Shown one piece after another: positions 1-8,132 of a stretch of 64,000 bases of DNA. Position 1 is the first letter of the stretch, and each line of letters opens with the position of its first letter. Made by a program: the position numbers and the translations under genes. The DNA comes from an uncultured Dehalococcoidia bacterium (GTDB taxonomy: Bacteria > Chloroflexota > Dehalococcoidia > Lucifugimonadales > Australimonadaceae). The stretch spans positions 1,613,504 to 1,677,503 of the forward strand of contig OY282355.1 of the NCBI GenBank assembly GCA_958295525.1. Reading direction: 5' to 3'. The notes beneath the pieces are model-generated. The model was not told the DNA's origin, made no database searches, and was given only the letters and a program-made list of their open reading frames with translations.

Positions 1-460
1 ATTCCCGTATATCAGCGTCGGATAGAAACCTCAACGCAATCGCGTGGAGCGGATTGCTCCCCCACCAGTAACGGTGTTTGAGCAATCCCTTATACACGTT
101 TTCGTTGTTTCGGAGCAACGGGATTCTTTCACAATAGTCGGTCGAATCATCGACGGCGATGAGCCGGGGCAGCACGGCTTCAAACACTGCGTTGTCGCCC
201 TCGAGCCGCTTCGCTCCGCCCAGCACCGCCGCGACGCGCTGGCAGTACTCGAATTCACCGCTGATGCTCGCCACATACCCTAGGTCGCGTCGATCTGACT
301 CGACTTCCGCGATTATTCTCTCCAACGCTATGTCATAGGGAGTCCGGTTGCCCACGTAGTGCAGCGCGAAAAAGAACACGGAGCCAACGAGCAGGACGGC
401 GGCGTAAAGGAGCGATGACCTTATGACCGCGTGAAGACTCGCCCGAAGCGGCGGCGTCAT
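1..460 (-). CDS. Membrane protein, 3' part beyond window edge
   Basis: The frame is open from the ATG at 460 to the left edge, so only about the first 153 residues are visible. After a short basic N-terminus there is one hydrophobic segment (about residues 15-33), then a soluble part containing a NNENVYKG stretch and an aromatic HRYWWGSNPLHAIALRF stretch. The start overlaps the stop of the glycosyltransferase by 4 nt (ATGA), so the two are probably translationally coupled and may act together in envelope glycan assembly. I do not recognise the family. A multi-spanning glycosyltransferase-C-type protein is possible but cannot be tested without the missing C-terminus. Confidence 0.6.
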   Translation of the reverse strand, partial: MTPPLRASLHAVIRSSLLYAAVLLVGSVFFFALHYVGNRTPYDIALERIIAEVESDRRDLGYVASISGEFEYCQRVAAVLGGAKRLEGDNAVFEAVLPRLIAVDDSTDYCERIPLLRNNENVYKGLLKHRYWWGSNPLHAIALRFLSDADIRE

Positions 461-1626
461 TCCCTGGACTCCCCGCGCGCGCGAATGCTCAGCAGCGCCA
501 GCAGAAACCCCGAGAACATCAACTGCGCTCCGAGGACCACCGCGGTTACAGACGGGATGGCGACTCGCAGCCGCGCCTGAACGTCAACCGCTCCGGCTTC
601 CGCCAAGACAAAGAGACTCCAAACGCTGCCCGCGACTCCCGCGAGAGCCAGAGCAAGCCCCGCCAGCAGGCTGATTTCCAAAAAGTTGCCGTTGAGAAGG
701 CGTTCACGCAGATTCCCCATCGAGAGGCCGGCGCCCTCGCTGAAAACGCGCGCCAAGAGCGCGAACCCTGCCAGTTGCGCTCCGCTGACCAGAAAGGCGG
801 AGCCGAACAGCATCGTGTACACGCCGAACACCCCGCCCTCCTCCACTGGGTACGCGATAGGGACGGCCAGCGCCAGCGTTCCTAGCGCCATCGCCAAAAC
901 GCCCGGATAGAGAAACAGCCAGCGCGGCGACAGCATCAGCAGCAGGCGCAGGTGCCGCCAGCCGTCGCGCCAGACGCGCAGGTGCGACGAGCGCGCGGGG
1001 TCGAACGCGGGGCGTTGAAACACGGGCGCTTCGGCGAATCTCATCCCGCGGAGCCTCGCCTTGACGACCATCTCGCTGGCCATTTCCATTCCCGCCGACT
1101 GCAAGCCTAGAGCGCGCGCGCTGTCCGATCGGAACGCCCGCAGCCCGCTGTGGAAGTCGTGCACCGGCGATGGGAAGAGCAGTTTGCCCAAGCCCGACAG
1201 CATCGGGTTGCCGATGTAGCGCCGCAGCACGGACGAGTCCGGCCGTATGTTCCCGCCGTAACGGTTCCCGATCACGAAGTCGGCGCCCTCTTGCAACTTC
1301 TCCCAGAACGGCTCCAGCGCGTTGAGGTCGTACTCCCCGTCTCCGTCGCCGAGGATGATGAACTCCCCCTTCGCAGCCGCGATGCCGCCGATAATCGCGT
1401 TGCCGTAGCCTATCCTCGGCTCCTGCGCGACGCGCGCCCCCGCCTCCAGCGCCCGCTCCCGCGACCGGTCGGAACTGCCGTTGTCCACGACCACCACCTC
1501 GCCCGCAATCCCGTTCCGCCCCAGGAAATCAAAAGCCTCGCCTACGCAGCGGGCAATGCTGCCCTCCTCGTTGCGGCAGAGAATGAGGACCGTCAGGTCG
1601 GGCGGCGATTCGTCGGTTTGCTGCAT
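457..1626 (-). CDS. Family 2 glycosyltransferase with C-terminal membrane domain
   Basis: A 389-residue protein. The N-terminal GT-A domain has CRNEEGSI at residues 17-24, VVDNGSSDRS near 46-55 and a GDGDGEYD metal/nucleotide-binding motif near 93-100, as in DPM1/undecaprenyl-phosphate sugar transferases. About four hydrophobic helices follow residue 230. Known members move a sugar from a nucleotide donor to a polyprenyl phosphate at the cytoplasmic face of the membrane. Here the product likely feeds the coupled downstream membrane protein, whose start overlaps this stop. The gene is divergent from the Rieske-like gene. The sugar and acceptor cannot be told from sequence. Confidence 0.85.
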   Translation of the reverse strand: MQQTDESPPDLTVLILCRNEEGSIARCVGEAFDFLGRNGIAGEVVVVDNGSSDRSRERALEAGARVAQEPRIGYGNAIIGGIAAAKGEFIILGDGDGEYDLNALEPFWEKLQEGADFVIGNRYGGNIRPDSSVLRRYIGNPMLSGLGKLLFPSPVHDFHSGLRAFRSDSARALGLQSAGMEMASEMVVKARLRGMRFAEAPVFQRPAFDPARSSHLRVWRDGWRHLRLLLMLSPRWLFLYPGVLAMALGTLALAVPIAYPVEEGGVFGVYTMLFGSAFLVSGAQLAGFALLARVFSEGAGLSMGNLRERLLNGNFLEISLLAGLALALAGVAGSVWSLFVLAEAGAVDVQARLRVAIPSVTAVVLGAQLMFSGFLLALLSIRARGESRE

Positions 1627-1722
1627 GCGCGCTTCGCGGAACCAATCATAGAGCGGCGCAAGTCTACCATAGCGCGGTCCCTCCCACGCCCGCCGCCGCG
1701 CCTCCGCCGCCGGACGCTAGCC

Positions 1723-1731
1723 TGCTACAAT
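1723..1731 (+). promoter_or_regulatory. Extended -10 promoter of the Rieske-like gene
   Basis: TGC-TACAAT (TG at 1723-1724, hexamer 1726-1731) matches an extended -10 box. The ATG at 1744 lies only 12 nt past the hexamer and has no Shine-Dalgarno before it, so transcription would begin within a few bases of the start codon, giving a leaderless or nearly leaderless mRNA. No good -35 is visible, as expected for extended -10 promoters. Confidence 0.45.
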
Positions 1732-1743
1732 CGCCGGACGACA

Positions 1744-2991
1744 ATGGCGCTCTCCAAAGAAGACAACGAACTGCTGACCCGCGTCGGGCCGGACACGCCG
1801 ATGGGCGCGCTCTTCCGGCGCTTCTGGACGCCGCTCCTCCTCGCGGACGAGTTGCCGCATCCCGACGCGCCCCCTCTGCGCGTGAAGTCGCTCGGCGAAT
1901 TCTACGTCGCGTTCAGAGACACGCAGGGCAGGCTCGGCCTCCTCGACGCCCGCTGCCCCCACCGCGGCGCCGACCTCTCCTTCGGCGTCGTCGAGGAGGG
2001 CGGCATCCGCTGCGCCCGCTGCTTCTGGAAGTTCGACGTCGAGGGCAACATCCTCGATATGCCCCTGGAGCCGCCCGACAGCCCGCTCTGGACCGAGGCG
2101 AAAGCGACCCCGTTCCGCATCGCCGAATACGGCGGCCTCCTCTGGGGCTACTTCGGCCCGCAGGACGACCCGCCCGACCTGCCGGAATTCGAGTGGACGC
2201 GCGTCGAGCCGGAGCAGCGCTATCTCTCCCGCTTCCTTGTGGACTGCAACTATATGCAAGCCGTCGAAGGCGGGCTGGACGCATCCCGCGTCGCCGCGCT
2301 CGCGCAGGCGGGAGCCCTCGGGCCCGACGACCCCACGGGCGAGGAGGCCGCGCATACGGTGCATGCCCGCGAAACCGAGTACGGTCTCCTCGTCGGCACG
2401 GCGGTCGAGCCCGAATCCGGGCCGGCCGCCGTCAGCGCGACGCAATGGCTGATGCCCTTTTACACGACCGCGGCGTCAGGCAGGCGCGGCCTGTACGAAG
2501 CCGCCGCATGGACGCCCATAGACGACGAGCGCGCGATGGCGTTCGCCGTCACCTACGACCCTCGCAAGCCGCTCAGCAAGCGCCTGCTCCGCGAGATTCG
2601 GCAAGGCAAACGCCTGCATCCGAAACTCGCGGAAGGCTCCTACCGGCGCGAGCGCAACCGCGACAACGGCTACGTCCCCGAAGGCGGGGAGCGCCCGCCC
2701 GACTTCGCGTCGCGGTTCCAAACCGCGTTCGAGATGGCGATCGCGTGCCAGGAGAGCATGGGCGCCATCGTTGACCGCTCGAACGAAACGCTCGGGCCGA
2801 ACGACGGGGCGGTGGAGGGCGCGCGCCGCATCCTGATGCAGGCGGCGGTCGACCTGATGGAGGGAACGATTCCCGTGATCGTCCGCAAAGGCGAGGCGTA
2901 CCGCGTGCGCGCCTACGCGGGGCAAGTGGACGCGCCGGAGACGTTCGACGAAGACGCGAGCGTCATCCACGGCGTCGCCGCCGAGGTGTGA
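1744..2991 (+). CDS. Rieske-type oxygenase homologue lacking iron ligands
   Basis: A 415-residue protein with the fold of phthalate-dioxygenase-type oxygenase subunits: N-terminal Rieske domain (about 25-135), then a catalytic domain. The first ligand pair is intact (CPHRG, C71/H73). The second pair, normally CxxH-G-W, reads CARCFWKF, so the His at 93 is Cys. In the mononuclear iron site the usual D-x-x-H-x-x-x-L-H reads LDASRVAALAQ: Arg182 and Ala187 replace both His. The frame is intact with normal codon use, so this looks like a retained non-catalytic homologue. I chose the ATG at 1744 because homology starts there and an extended -10 sits just upstream; the longer frame to 1150 is antisense to the glycosyltransferase. 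Confidence 0.8.
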   Translation: MALSKEDNELLTRVGPDTPMGALFRRFWTPLLLADELPHPDAPPLRVKSLGEFYVAFRDTQGRLGLLDARCPHRGADLSFGVVEEGGIRCARCFWKFDVEGNILDMPLEPPDSPLWTEAKATPFRIAEYGGLLWGYFGPQDDPPDLPEFEWTRVEPEQRYLSRFLVDCNYMQAVEGGLDASRVAALAQAGALGPDDPTGEEAAHTVHARETEYGLLVGTAVEPESGPAAVSATQWLMPFYTTAASGRRGLYEAAAWTPIDDERAMAFAVTYDPRKPLSKRLLREIRQGKRLHPKLAEGSYRRERNRDNGYVPEGGERPPDFASRFQTAFEMAIACQESMGAIVDRSNETLGPNDGAVEGARRILMQAAVDLMEGTIPVIVRKGEAYRVRAYAGQVDAPETFDEDASVIHGVAAEV

Positions 2992-2996
2992 CGCGA

Positions 2997-3419
2997 ATGG
3001 CCGGCTACTCGGGGACGCCGCTCCCCCGCAAGTTGGGCATAGCGCCGGGGGCGACCCTCGCCGTCGAGGACGCGCCCCACGGATTCGGCGAAACGCTGGG
3101 CGAACTGCCCCCGGGCGTTCGCCGGGCGGAGCCGGGCGAGAGCGGATTGGACGTCCTCGTCGCGTTCCATACGCGCAGAGTCGCGCTCGAGGCGGCGTTC
3201 CCTGCCCAAGCGCGCCGCATCGCAGCCAACGGCGGCTATTGGATCGCGTGGCCAAAACGCTCATCCGGCGCCCCGACCGATCTCACGGAAGACGTCCTGC
3301 GCGAGGTCGGCCTGCCCTGCGGCCTCGTGGACAACAAAGTCTGCGCGATAGACGATACGTGGTCAGGTTTGCGGTTCGTCGTCCGCAAGGAGCGGCGGGC
3401 GGAATGGCCGCCCCGGTAG
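2997..3419 (+). CDS. DUF3052 domain protein
   Basis: A 140-residue protein starting MAGYSGTPLPRKLG, the usual opening of DUF3052 proteins, with a central WIAWPKRSSG stretch and a TEDVLREVGLP segment typical of the family. Its biochemical role is not established. It begins 5 nt after the stop of the Rieske-like gene and should be co-transcribed with it. A GTG at 2988 is an alternative in-frame start, but family proteins start at the ATG used here. A palindromic repeat follows at 3437-3461. Confidence 0.75.
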   Translation: MAGYSGTPLPRKLGIAPGATLAVEDAPHGFGETLGELPPGVRRAEPGESGLDVLVAFHTRRVALEAAFPAQARRIAANGGYWIAWPKRSSGAPTDLTEDVLREVGLPCGLVDNKVCAIDDTWSGLRFVVRKERRAEWPPR

Positions 3420-3436
3420 GCGGCGCGTCCGCTTGG

Positions 3437-3461
3437 CCGCCCGCCTGCGCGGGAATGACGG
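3437..3461. repeat. REP-like palindromic repeat
   Basis: A copy of the intergenic palindrome (CCGCCTGCGCGGGAATGACGG form) between the convergent DUF3052 gene and the small protein at 3467-3787. It belongs to the same family as copies near 13121, 19348, 21463, 29131, 42005-42124, 50136 and 60565. Confidence 0.6.
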
Positions 3462-3466
3462 CGCCT

Positions 3467-3787
3467 CTAGTTCTCCGATCCTGGCTCGCCCTCGTCGTCT
3501 TCGGCGAAGGAACTGTTGGAGAAGACGCCGACCTCGCGGCCCTGGTGGACGTGAACGATGAAGTCGTCCCGCTCGATGCCGATGGCGTCCAGCAGTTCGT
3601 CGTCGAGGTCGGCGATGAGGTCTTGGATTTCGTCCGGCGTGTAGCGCTCGGAGACGCAGAGGGTGGCGTGGACGATGCGCCCGTAGAAGTGCACGTCGAA
3701 GCGGCCTTGCGGCTGGGGCTGGTCGTCCTCGTAGAGGGTGTAGACCTCCGAGAAAGGCGTTCGGCACTCGCGTTCGAAACGGATCAT
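3467..3787 (-). CDS. Small conserved-looking acidic protein
   Basis: A 106-residue protein of unknown function. It begins MIRFERECRTPFSEVYTLYE, has a predicted beta-rich middle (GRFDVHFYGRIVHATLCVS), a helix with the run DLIADLDDELLDAI and an acidic tail. No catalytic motif is obvious. It lies 43 nt after proA on the same strand and may be co-transcribed with proBA, although nothing ties it to proline synthesis. The compositional pattern and position support a real gene. Confidence 0.6.
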   Translation of the reverse strand: MIRFERECRTPFSEVYTLYEDDQPQPQGRFDVHFYGRIVHATLCVSERYTPDEIQDLIADLDDELLDAIGIERDDFIVHVHQGREVGVFSNSSFAEDDEGEPGSEN

Positions 3788-3830
3788 CGTTGCTCTCCCC
3801 GCGCGGTTGGCGGCTGCGCGTCCGCTCCGC

Positions 3831-5111
3831 TTACGCGGGCGTTTGGCCGTCGCCGAGCGCGACCCACTTGTAACTGGTCAGTTCGCGGAGCCCCATCGGG
3901 CCGCGGGCGTGGAGTTTGTTCGTGCTGATGGCGACTTCCGCGCCGAGCCCCAGCCGTCCGCCGTCGTTGTAGCGCGTGCTGGCGTTCACGAGCACGACGG
4001 AAGCCTCCACCTCGTCGGTGAAGCGCGTCGCGGCGGAGTAGTCCTCGGTTACGATGGCCTCCGTATGGCCGGAGCCGTGCGCCTCAATGTGCTCCATCGC
4101 CTCGTCCAGCGAGTCCACCACTTTCACGGACATCGTGAGCGCGAGGAACTCCTGGCCGAAGTCGCCGGGGGCGGCGGCGTGGACGAGCGCCTCCGGCGCG
4201 GGGCCGATGAGCGAGAGGGCGCGCTGGTCGCAGCGCATCTCGACGCCCGCCGCCGCGAGGCGCGAGGCCGCGCCGGGCAGGAACGACGGCGCTGCGGCGG
4301 AGTGCACGAGCATCGTGTCGAGCGCGTTGCAAACGTCGGGGCGCTGCGTCTTGGCGTTGAAGACGATCTCCGACGCCATCTCCGCGTTCGCCGAGGCGTC
4401 CACGTAGATATGGACGACGCCGACGCCGCCCGTGATCGCGGGGACGGTCGCGTTGTCGCGCACGTAGCGGATGAGCGCCTCGCCGCCGCGAGGAATGAAC
4501 ATATCGAAATAGTCGTTGAGGCGGATCATCTGATCCACGACGGCGCGGTCCGTGTCCGTTACGAATTGGACGGCCTCGGGGGCGGCGTCCGCCTCCTCCA
4601 GCGCCTGCCGCATAAGCGCGACGATGGCGGCGTTGGAGTGCACGGCTTCCTTGCCGCCGCGCAGGACGACCGCGTTGCCCGATTTCAGGCAGAGCGCGGC
4701 GATGTCGGTCGTAACGTTCGGGCGGCTTTCGTAGACGCAGCCGATGACGCCGAGCGGAACGCGGCGGCGCTCGACCCGGACGCCGCTGGGGAGCGTCCGC
4801 GCGTCGAACCGTTCGCCGACGGGGTCGGGGAGCAGCGCGACGTTCCGCGCGTCGTTCGCCATAGCGCGCACGCGCTGCTCGTTAAGCAGCAGCCGCCCCA
4901 GCAGCGCCTCGCTCAGCCCGGCGTCGCGCCCCGCGTCCATATCGCGGGCGTTCGCCTCCAGCACGGCGGGCAGATTCGCCTCGAGCGCGTCGGCGACGGC
5001 GCGGAGCCCGGCGTTCTTCCGCTCCGCGGAAAGCGTCCGCAGTTCGCGCGACGCGGCGCGGGCGGCCTGCGCCTTCGTTATCAGTTCGGACGATGCGGTC
5101 GCGGTGGCCAT
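3831..5111 (-). CDS. proA: Gamma-glutamyl phosphate reductase
   Basis: A 426-residue protein of usual ProA length. It is an aldehyde-dehydrogenase-fold enzyme that reduces glutamyl-5-phosphate to glutamate semialdehyde with NADPH in proline synthesis. Visible family segments are GVIGCVYESRPNVT, CLKSGNAVVLRGGKEA, the catalytic-Cys region TQRPDVCNALDTMLVH and the late GLGAEVAISTNKLHARGPMGL. It starts 19 nt after the proB stop, so the pair forms the standard proBA operon. Confidence 0.96.
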   Translation of the reverse strand: MATATASSELITKAQAARAASRELRTLSAERKNAGLRAVADALEANLPAVLEANARDMDAGRDAGLSEALLGRLLLNEQRVRAMANDARNVALLPDPVGERFDARTLPSGVRVERRRVPLGVIGCVYESRPNVTTDIAALCLKSGNAVVLRGGKEAVHSNAAIVALMRQALEEADAAPEAVQFVTDTDRAVVDQMIRLNDYFDMFIPRGGEALIRYVRDNATVPAITGGVGVVHIYVDASANAEMASEIVFNAKTQRPDVCNALDTMLVHSAAAPSFLPGAASRLAAAGVEMRCDQRALSLIGPAPEALVHAAAPGDFGQEFLALTMSVKVVDSLDEAMEHIEAHGSGHTEAIVTEDYSAATRFTDEVEASVVLVNASTRYNDGGRLGLGAEVAISTNKLHARGPMGLRELTSYKWVALGDGQTPA

Positions 5112-5130
5112 TCGTTCGCTCCGTTTCCGT

Positions 5131-6333
5131 TCAGACTGCCGCGGCGAGGTTGTTTCGATGGACGGCCTCGTCGCCGTGATGATGCCCCAGCAACTCCTCG
5201 ATGCGCTCCGACCGCTCGCCCGCGATCTTCCGCAGTTCGGAGGAGTCGTAGTTCGCTATGCCGTAGGCGAGGCGCGCCCCGCTTTCGGAGACGACCTCCA
5301 CGACGTCGCCGCGCAGGAAGCGGCCGCGCACCTCGCGGACGCCGGCGGGCAGCAGGCTCCGGGCGTGCCCCGCGAGCGCGCGCTCCGCCCCGGCGTCCAC
5401 GACGAGCGCGGCGTCTTTCTTGGTCATTCCGCTCAGCAGCCAGCGTTTTCTGCTTTCGGCAGCCGACGCCGTCGGCGGAAAGTAGGTGCCGTCGCGCAGC
5501 GTTCCGCAGGCGGCCTCGCGGACAACGGACGAACTTTCGCCTCGCCCGAACATCACGGCGACGCCGATGGCAGCGGCCTGCCGCGCCGCGCGCAATTTCG
5601 AGGCCATCCCGCCTCTGCCGGGGCCGCCCTCGTGCCGCTCCGCCAGCGCCATCACGGAGTCGTCTATGCGCTCCACGCGCCGCACCGGCCTCGCGGAGGG
5701 GTCGCGGTTCGGGTCCGCCGTGAAGAGCCCGCCGGTGTCCGTGAGGATCAGCAGCAAATCGGCGTCCACCACGTTGGCCACCATTGCGGAGAGCGTGTCG
5801 TTGTCGCCGAAGCGCGCGCTCGTGATCTCCTGCGTGTCCACGACGTCGTTCTCGTTGACGACGGGGACGACGCCGCGCTCCATCAGCCCTTTGAGCGTGT
5901 TCCGCACGTTGAGGTAGCCGACGCGGTCTTCCACGTCGCGCGCCGTGAGGAGCGCCTGCGCGACGATGACGCCGCGCTCCGCGAAGAGTTCGCTGTAGGC
6001 GTGCATCAGGCGGCTCTGCCCAATGGCGGCGAGCATCTGGCTCGCCGGAACGCCCTTGCCTTTGGCGACGGCGGGCGCGGCCTCCCGTCCCGCGGCGATG
6101 GCGCCGGAGGTCACGAGCGCGACCTGCGCGCCCATCTCCGCGACGTCGGCGATCTGTCCCGCGAGCGAGGCCATCGCCCCGCGGTCGAGGCGCGCCGTCT
6201 TGCGCGTGAGGACGTTCGTCCCCGCCTTCACGACGACTCGCCGATAGCGCAGCGCGGCGCCGTTCCGCTCCGCCGCGCCGGAAGCGGCGTCGTTCCGCCG
6301 GGCGGCGCCGGGAGTTGCCGTCGGGAGAGCCAT
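5131..6333 (-). CDS. proB: Glutamate 5-kinase with PUA domain
   Basis: Phosphorylates glutamate with ATP, the first and feedback-inhibited step of proline synthesis. The amino-acid-kinase domain shows VVVKAGTNVLT, VALVTSGAIAAG, VVNENDVV and RGGMASKLRAA; a PUA domain follows in the last 90 residues, the full-length two-domain form. The frame is open to an ATG at 6399, but a TACAAT -10-like box overlaps that start (6398-6403). The ATG at 6333 has GAGG six bases upstream, so it is preferred (400 residues). Either start leaves an unusually Ala/Arg-rich N-terminal extension before the kinase core. Confidence 0.93.
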   Translation of the reverse strand: MALPTATPGAARRNDAASGAAERNGAALRYRRVVVKAGTNVLTRKTARLDRGAMASLAGQIADVAEMGAQVALVTSGAIAAGREAAPAVAKGKGVPASQMLAAIGQSRLMHAYSELFAERGVIVAQALLTARDVEDRVGYLNVRNTLKGLMERGVVPVVNENDVVDTQEITSARFGDNDTLSAMVANVVDADLLLILTDTGGLFTADPNRDPSARPVRRVERIDDSVMALAERHEGGPGRGGMASKLRAARQAAAIGVAVMFGRGESSSVVREAACGTLRDGTYFPPTASAAESRKRWLLSGMTKKDAALVVDAGAERALAGHARSLLPAGVREVRGRFLRGDVVEVVSESGARLAYGIANYDSSELRKIAGERSERIEELLGHHHGDEAVHRNNLAAAV

Positions 6334-6515
6334 GGAGCGCCTCGATGCCCGAGCGCGGGCTGCGCCGCCCGCGCCGTTGGACGCGGCGGCGCGCTCCATT
6401 GTACCGCATCCATTCGCGCGGCCTGAGGTCGCCGGGTCCAGCGCGCCGCTATGTTCAAGGCTTGTCGCGCGCGATGCTCCCCGGTTCGTTCTTAAGTTCG
6501 GGGCGCGGCTTCGGT

Positions 6516-7001
6516 CTATTTCGCCTTCACTACGAAGGTGCCGCCGATCTTGTCGTGCCAGCCCTGCCGGTGGTCGTCAACGAGGATGCGGAGAATGACG
6601 ATCAGCCCGACGAGTCCGCCCACGACACCGCCGATGGCGGCTCCCGCGTCGCCCAAGGGGCCAGTCAGCGCAAGCGCCAAGACAAACGCGACGATGGTGA
6701 CGCCCCAGCGGACGATGATCTCGCGGACGAGGACCGCCCCGACGCTTGCCTTGCCGCCGTCGGCGCCCACGACGCGCATCCCAAGCGCCATTTTGCCTAG
6801 CGTCGCGCCGAAGGCGACGGTGAGCACGACGAAATAGGCCAACCCAACGACGGCGTTGATAACGCCGTCCACCGTGGAGATGTCGTTCCCCAAGCTGAAG
6901 TCGAAGACTCCGACGGCGCTGAGGATGAACGAGATGATGAGGAGGACGATAATGTCTATCACCCACGCGAAGAATCGCGCCCAGCGGCTGGCGTAGTTCA
7001 T
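6516..7001 (-). CDS. RDD family membrane protein
   Basis: A 161-residue protein starting MNYASRWARFFAWVIDIIVL, the RDD opening (here R-W-x-R-F-F-A-W-x-I-D). There are three hydrophobic segments, with the conserved GKMALGMRVVGADGGKASVG loop before the last two. RDD proteins are small membrane proteins, some linked to ion exchange. The ATG at 7001 is favoured because AAGGAG lies 9 nt upstream; an in-frame start at 7043 would add 14 residues that do not look like the family. It follows proBA with a gap and faces the same way. Confidence 0.85.
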   Translation of the reverse strand: MNYASRWARFFAWVIDIIVLLIISFILSAVGVFDFSLGNDISTVDGVINAVVGLAYFVVLTVAFGATLGKMALGMRVVGADGGKASVGAVLVREIIVRWGVTIVAFVLALALTGPLGDAGAAIGGVVGGLVGLIVILRILVDDHRQGWHDKIGGTFVVKAK

Positions 7002-7107
7002 AGGTTGCGGCTCCTTACGGGTTAGAGGATGGGCGGCCATCATAGCAGGGCGGGCGAAGGAACGCTACCGCGCAAGAGCGCCGGTTTGGAGGGATGGCGT
7101 GGGGACG

Positions 7108-7296
7108 TTACGCCGCGCCGTTGGCGTCGTCGTCGCGGCGGGAGGGTGGCGGTTCCGTGAAGGGCTCCCCTTTCGACTGAGCGGCCATCATCCGCTCCAG
7201 CCAGGCGTCCCATTCGGCGCGCTCCCTGAGGCGGCCTTCGTTGAGAAGGCGCGTCTTGCGCTCGTCCAGTTTCCTGCCCAGCAGCGTTGAGAGCAT
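7108..7296 (-). pseudogene. Duplicated C-terminal fragment of the upstream membrane protein
   Basis: 62 codons from MLSTLLGRKLDERK to DDDANGAA, matching the C-terminus of the protein just upstream except for the missing 12-residue GR repeat and one Ala to Asp change near the end. It has a start codon (ATG 7296) but lacks the membrane segments of the parent, and no clear ribosome site precedes it. It is best read as a gene fragment produced by tandem duplication, though a short basic protein could still be made. Confidence 0.6.
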
Positions 7297-7529
7297 CGAG
7301 TCGCTACGCCGCGCCGTTGGCGTCGTCCGCGCGGCGGGAGGGCGGCGGTTCCGTGAAGGGCTCGCCTTTCGACTGAGCGGCCATCATCCGCTCCAGCCAG
7401 GCGTCCCATTCGGCGCGCTCCCTGAGGCGGCCTTCGTTGCGGCCCTCCATGCGACCTTCCGCGCGTCCTTCGTTGAGAAGGCGCGTCTTGCGCTCGTCCA
7501 GTTTCCTGCCCAGCAGCGTTGAGAGCATC
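7109..7529. repeat. Tandem duplication of a gene's 3' end
   Basis: The block 7305-7529 (3' part of the minus-strand frameshifted gene) is repeated at 7109-7297, nearly base for base, with seven bases between the copies. The downstream copy lacks an internal 36 bp coding 12 residues (AEGRMEGRNEGR), itself made of GR-rich short repeats, so one copy expanded or the other contracted. The unit includes the stop codon of the upstream copy. Confidence 0.9.
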
Positions 7530-7781
7530 ACAACCTCCGTTATGCACAGGGACAGCCCCGCCGAGGCCACTGCCGCGGACGCCTCGCCCGCATTGTACCA
7601 CCCCGCCGCCCGCTCCCGCGCCGAGAGCCTCGTGCCACGCGACGAACACGGAGCCCGCGCTCATCAGCAGCAGGAAGAAGGCGAAGTAGAGCCCTCGCCA
7701 GCGCTCGTTGACGCTCCAGATGGACTCTCTGCGCTCGGCGGTTCCGCCGGACTGCGGGGCGATGGCGTCGCTGGCCTGCAT
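7304..7781 (-). pseudogene. Membrane protein interrupted by a +1 frameshift
   Basis: The 5' part reads MQASDAIAPQ... with a hydrophobic helix (LYFAFFLLLMSAGSVFVAW). The reading then leaves frame in a C-run on the plus strand at 7601-7604. Removing one base joins it to WYNAGEASAAVASAGLSL...MLSTLLGRKLDERKTRLLNEG, giving a two-helix protein of about 158 residues with a charged, GR-repeat tail. The ATG at 7781 has GGGAG upstream. This is either a true one-base insertion or a homopolymer error. The family is not recognised. Confidence 0.6.
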
Positions 7782-7930
7782 TTCGGGACTCCCTGCGAGT
7801 TGTTGTCGGGCGGCGTCGGTGCCGCCTAAACGCAGTCTCCGCGACAAGGGGCGGACGGCGCAATGGGCTGCTGTCGCGCTGAGGGAGGCGGGCAGCAAAG
7901 TCCCGCGGTCAGGGCGCGTGGGCTAGGAAT

Positions 7931-7960
7931 CAAAAGAAAAGACGGGGCTCGCGCCCCGTC
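7931..7960 (-). terminator. Rho-independent terminator of the rRNA/tRNA transcript
   Basis: An 8-bp perfect stem (GACGGGGC/GCCCCGTC, 7941-7960) with a four-base loop is followed on the minus strand by TTTTCTTTTG (7931-7940). It lies about 50 nt past the initiator tRNA and should end the 23S-tRNA transcript. Confidence 0.85.
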
Positions 7961-8005
7961 CGTTTATTGGTTTGGTCGCCGCGCCCTAGCAAGGAGCAGG
8001 AGGGT

Positions 8006-8080
8006 TGGTAGCGGGGCCAGGACTCGAACCTGGGACCTTCGGGTTATGAGCCCGACGAGCTGCCACTGCTCCACCCCGCA
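8006..8080 (-). tRNA. Initiator tRNA-Met (CAU)
   Basis: The cloverleaf reads 5' GCGGGG with anticodon loop CTCATAA and a 3' CCA encoded at 8006-8008. Initiator hallmarks are visible: three consecutive G-C pairs at the bottom of the anticodon stem (GGG/CCC), A11-U24 in the D stem, and an unpaired 1-72 position. The mismatch here is U1-U72 rather than the usual C1-A72. It lies 151 nt downstream of 23S rRNA in the same transcript. Confidence 0.93.
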
Positions 8081-8104
8081 ACGTTATGGGCGCTTGCGCC
8101 GCTT

Positions 8105-8132
8105 GGGTTCCCGCTTGCGCGGGGCTGACGGC
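8105..8132. repeat. Degenerate REP-like element in the 23S-tRNA spacer
   Basis: TTCCCGCTTGCGCGGGGCTGACGG-like sequence, a diverged member of the intergenic palindrome family, lies between the 3' end of 23S rRNA and the initiator tRNA. No 5S rRNA is recognisable in this 151-nt spacer. Confidence 0.4.

Noticed and set aside
1150-1743. Upstream extension of the Rieske-like frame
   Set aside because: Antisense to the glycosyltransferase; homology begins at 1744.
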